This document shows, piece by piece, positions 63,881 to 64,000 of a stretch of 64,000 bases of DNA. Both the position numbers and the translations under genes were made by a program. Source of the stretch: Nissolia schottii (taxonomy: Eukaryota > Streptophyta > Magnoliopsida > Fabales > Fabaceae). How positions within the stretch are numbered: the stretch's first letter is position 1; each line of letters starts with the position of its first letter. The stretch covers positions 591,368-655,367 of the forward strand of contig QANU01112481.1 of the NCBI GenBank assembly GCA_003254905.1. The letters are read 5' to 3'. The notes under the pieces were generated by a model. It saw nothing but the letters and a program-made list of their open reading frames with translations. It had not been told where the DNA came from and ran no database searches.

Positions 63881-64000
63881 CAATTACAAAATCGATAGCA
63901 GAACAGATAAAAAATGAACGGATCAAAAGCGCAAAAGTGATCGAGAAATAAAAAACGAACGAACAACATCAAAATGATAAATCAGAGCAGATCATATCAA

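Noticed and set aside
1-64000. CRISPR arrays, rRNA genes, tRNA genes, riboswitches
   Set aside because: Looked for and not seen. The 23-bp-period repeats at 62944-63738 are degenerate, inverted and in a plant genome, so they are not a CRISPR array.

Overview
This is a 64 kb piece of a flowering-plant nuclear genome, AT-rich and intron-rich, with GT-AG introns (one GC-AG). Protein similarity and the transposon end sequences (a GGGTTAATTAAG Mutator-type end, Gypsy LTRs carrying GCTCAGCGG motifs) suggest a papilionoid legume, probably phaseoloid. That assignment is an inference from recognised families, not from a search.

Five conserved genes were resolved to exon level by following splice sites and reading frame. 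(1) Minus strand, 1-14867: a KAC/KIN-14 kinesin-like protein of actin-based chloroplast movement. Twenty-three coding exons are visible, and about the last 100 residues lie beyond the left edge. (2) Minus strand, 21552-24818: RCD1/SRO1 (WWE + inactive PARP-like + RST), 580 aa, with a probable 5'-leader intron reaching to about 27353. (3) Plus strand, 38426-46056: an SVP/AGL24-type MADS-box gene, 8 exons, 228 aa, with a 4.35 kb first intron. (4) Plus strand, 49574-54224: Rab GDP-dissociation inhibitor, 13 exons, 444 aa. (5) Minus strand, 55725-58855: PASTICCINO2-type 3-hydroxyacyl-CoA dehydratase, 9 exons, 221 aa. GDI and PAS2 are convergent. The five genes do not form a pathway. They cover chloroplast positioning, stress/ROS transcriptional co-regulation, flowering-time repression, vesicle traffic and very-long-chain fatty acid elongation. 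A LEA-type pseudogene (60059-60400) follows.

The gene-poor stretches (15-21 kb, 27.6-38.4 kb, 46-49 kb, 59-64 kb) are filled with decayed mobile DNA. They hold two MULE-type elements sharing one terminal sequence, each with a 9-bp target duplication (one explains an assembly gap), two hAT-like non-autonomous elements with 8-bp duplications, two probable solo LTRs, a copia gag relic, a MULE transposase relic with its putative terminal repeat, several long-inverted-repeat MITEs and an interstitial telomere repeat next to one of them.

The most unusual structure is at 62944-63738. Two arms of a degenerate 23-bp-period minisatellite (core GGTTRTGTCT) lie in opposite orientation around a decayed coding exon, a foldback-like arrangement not explained by the surrounding annotation.
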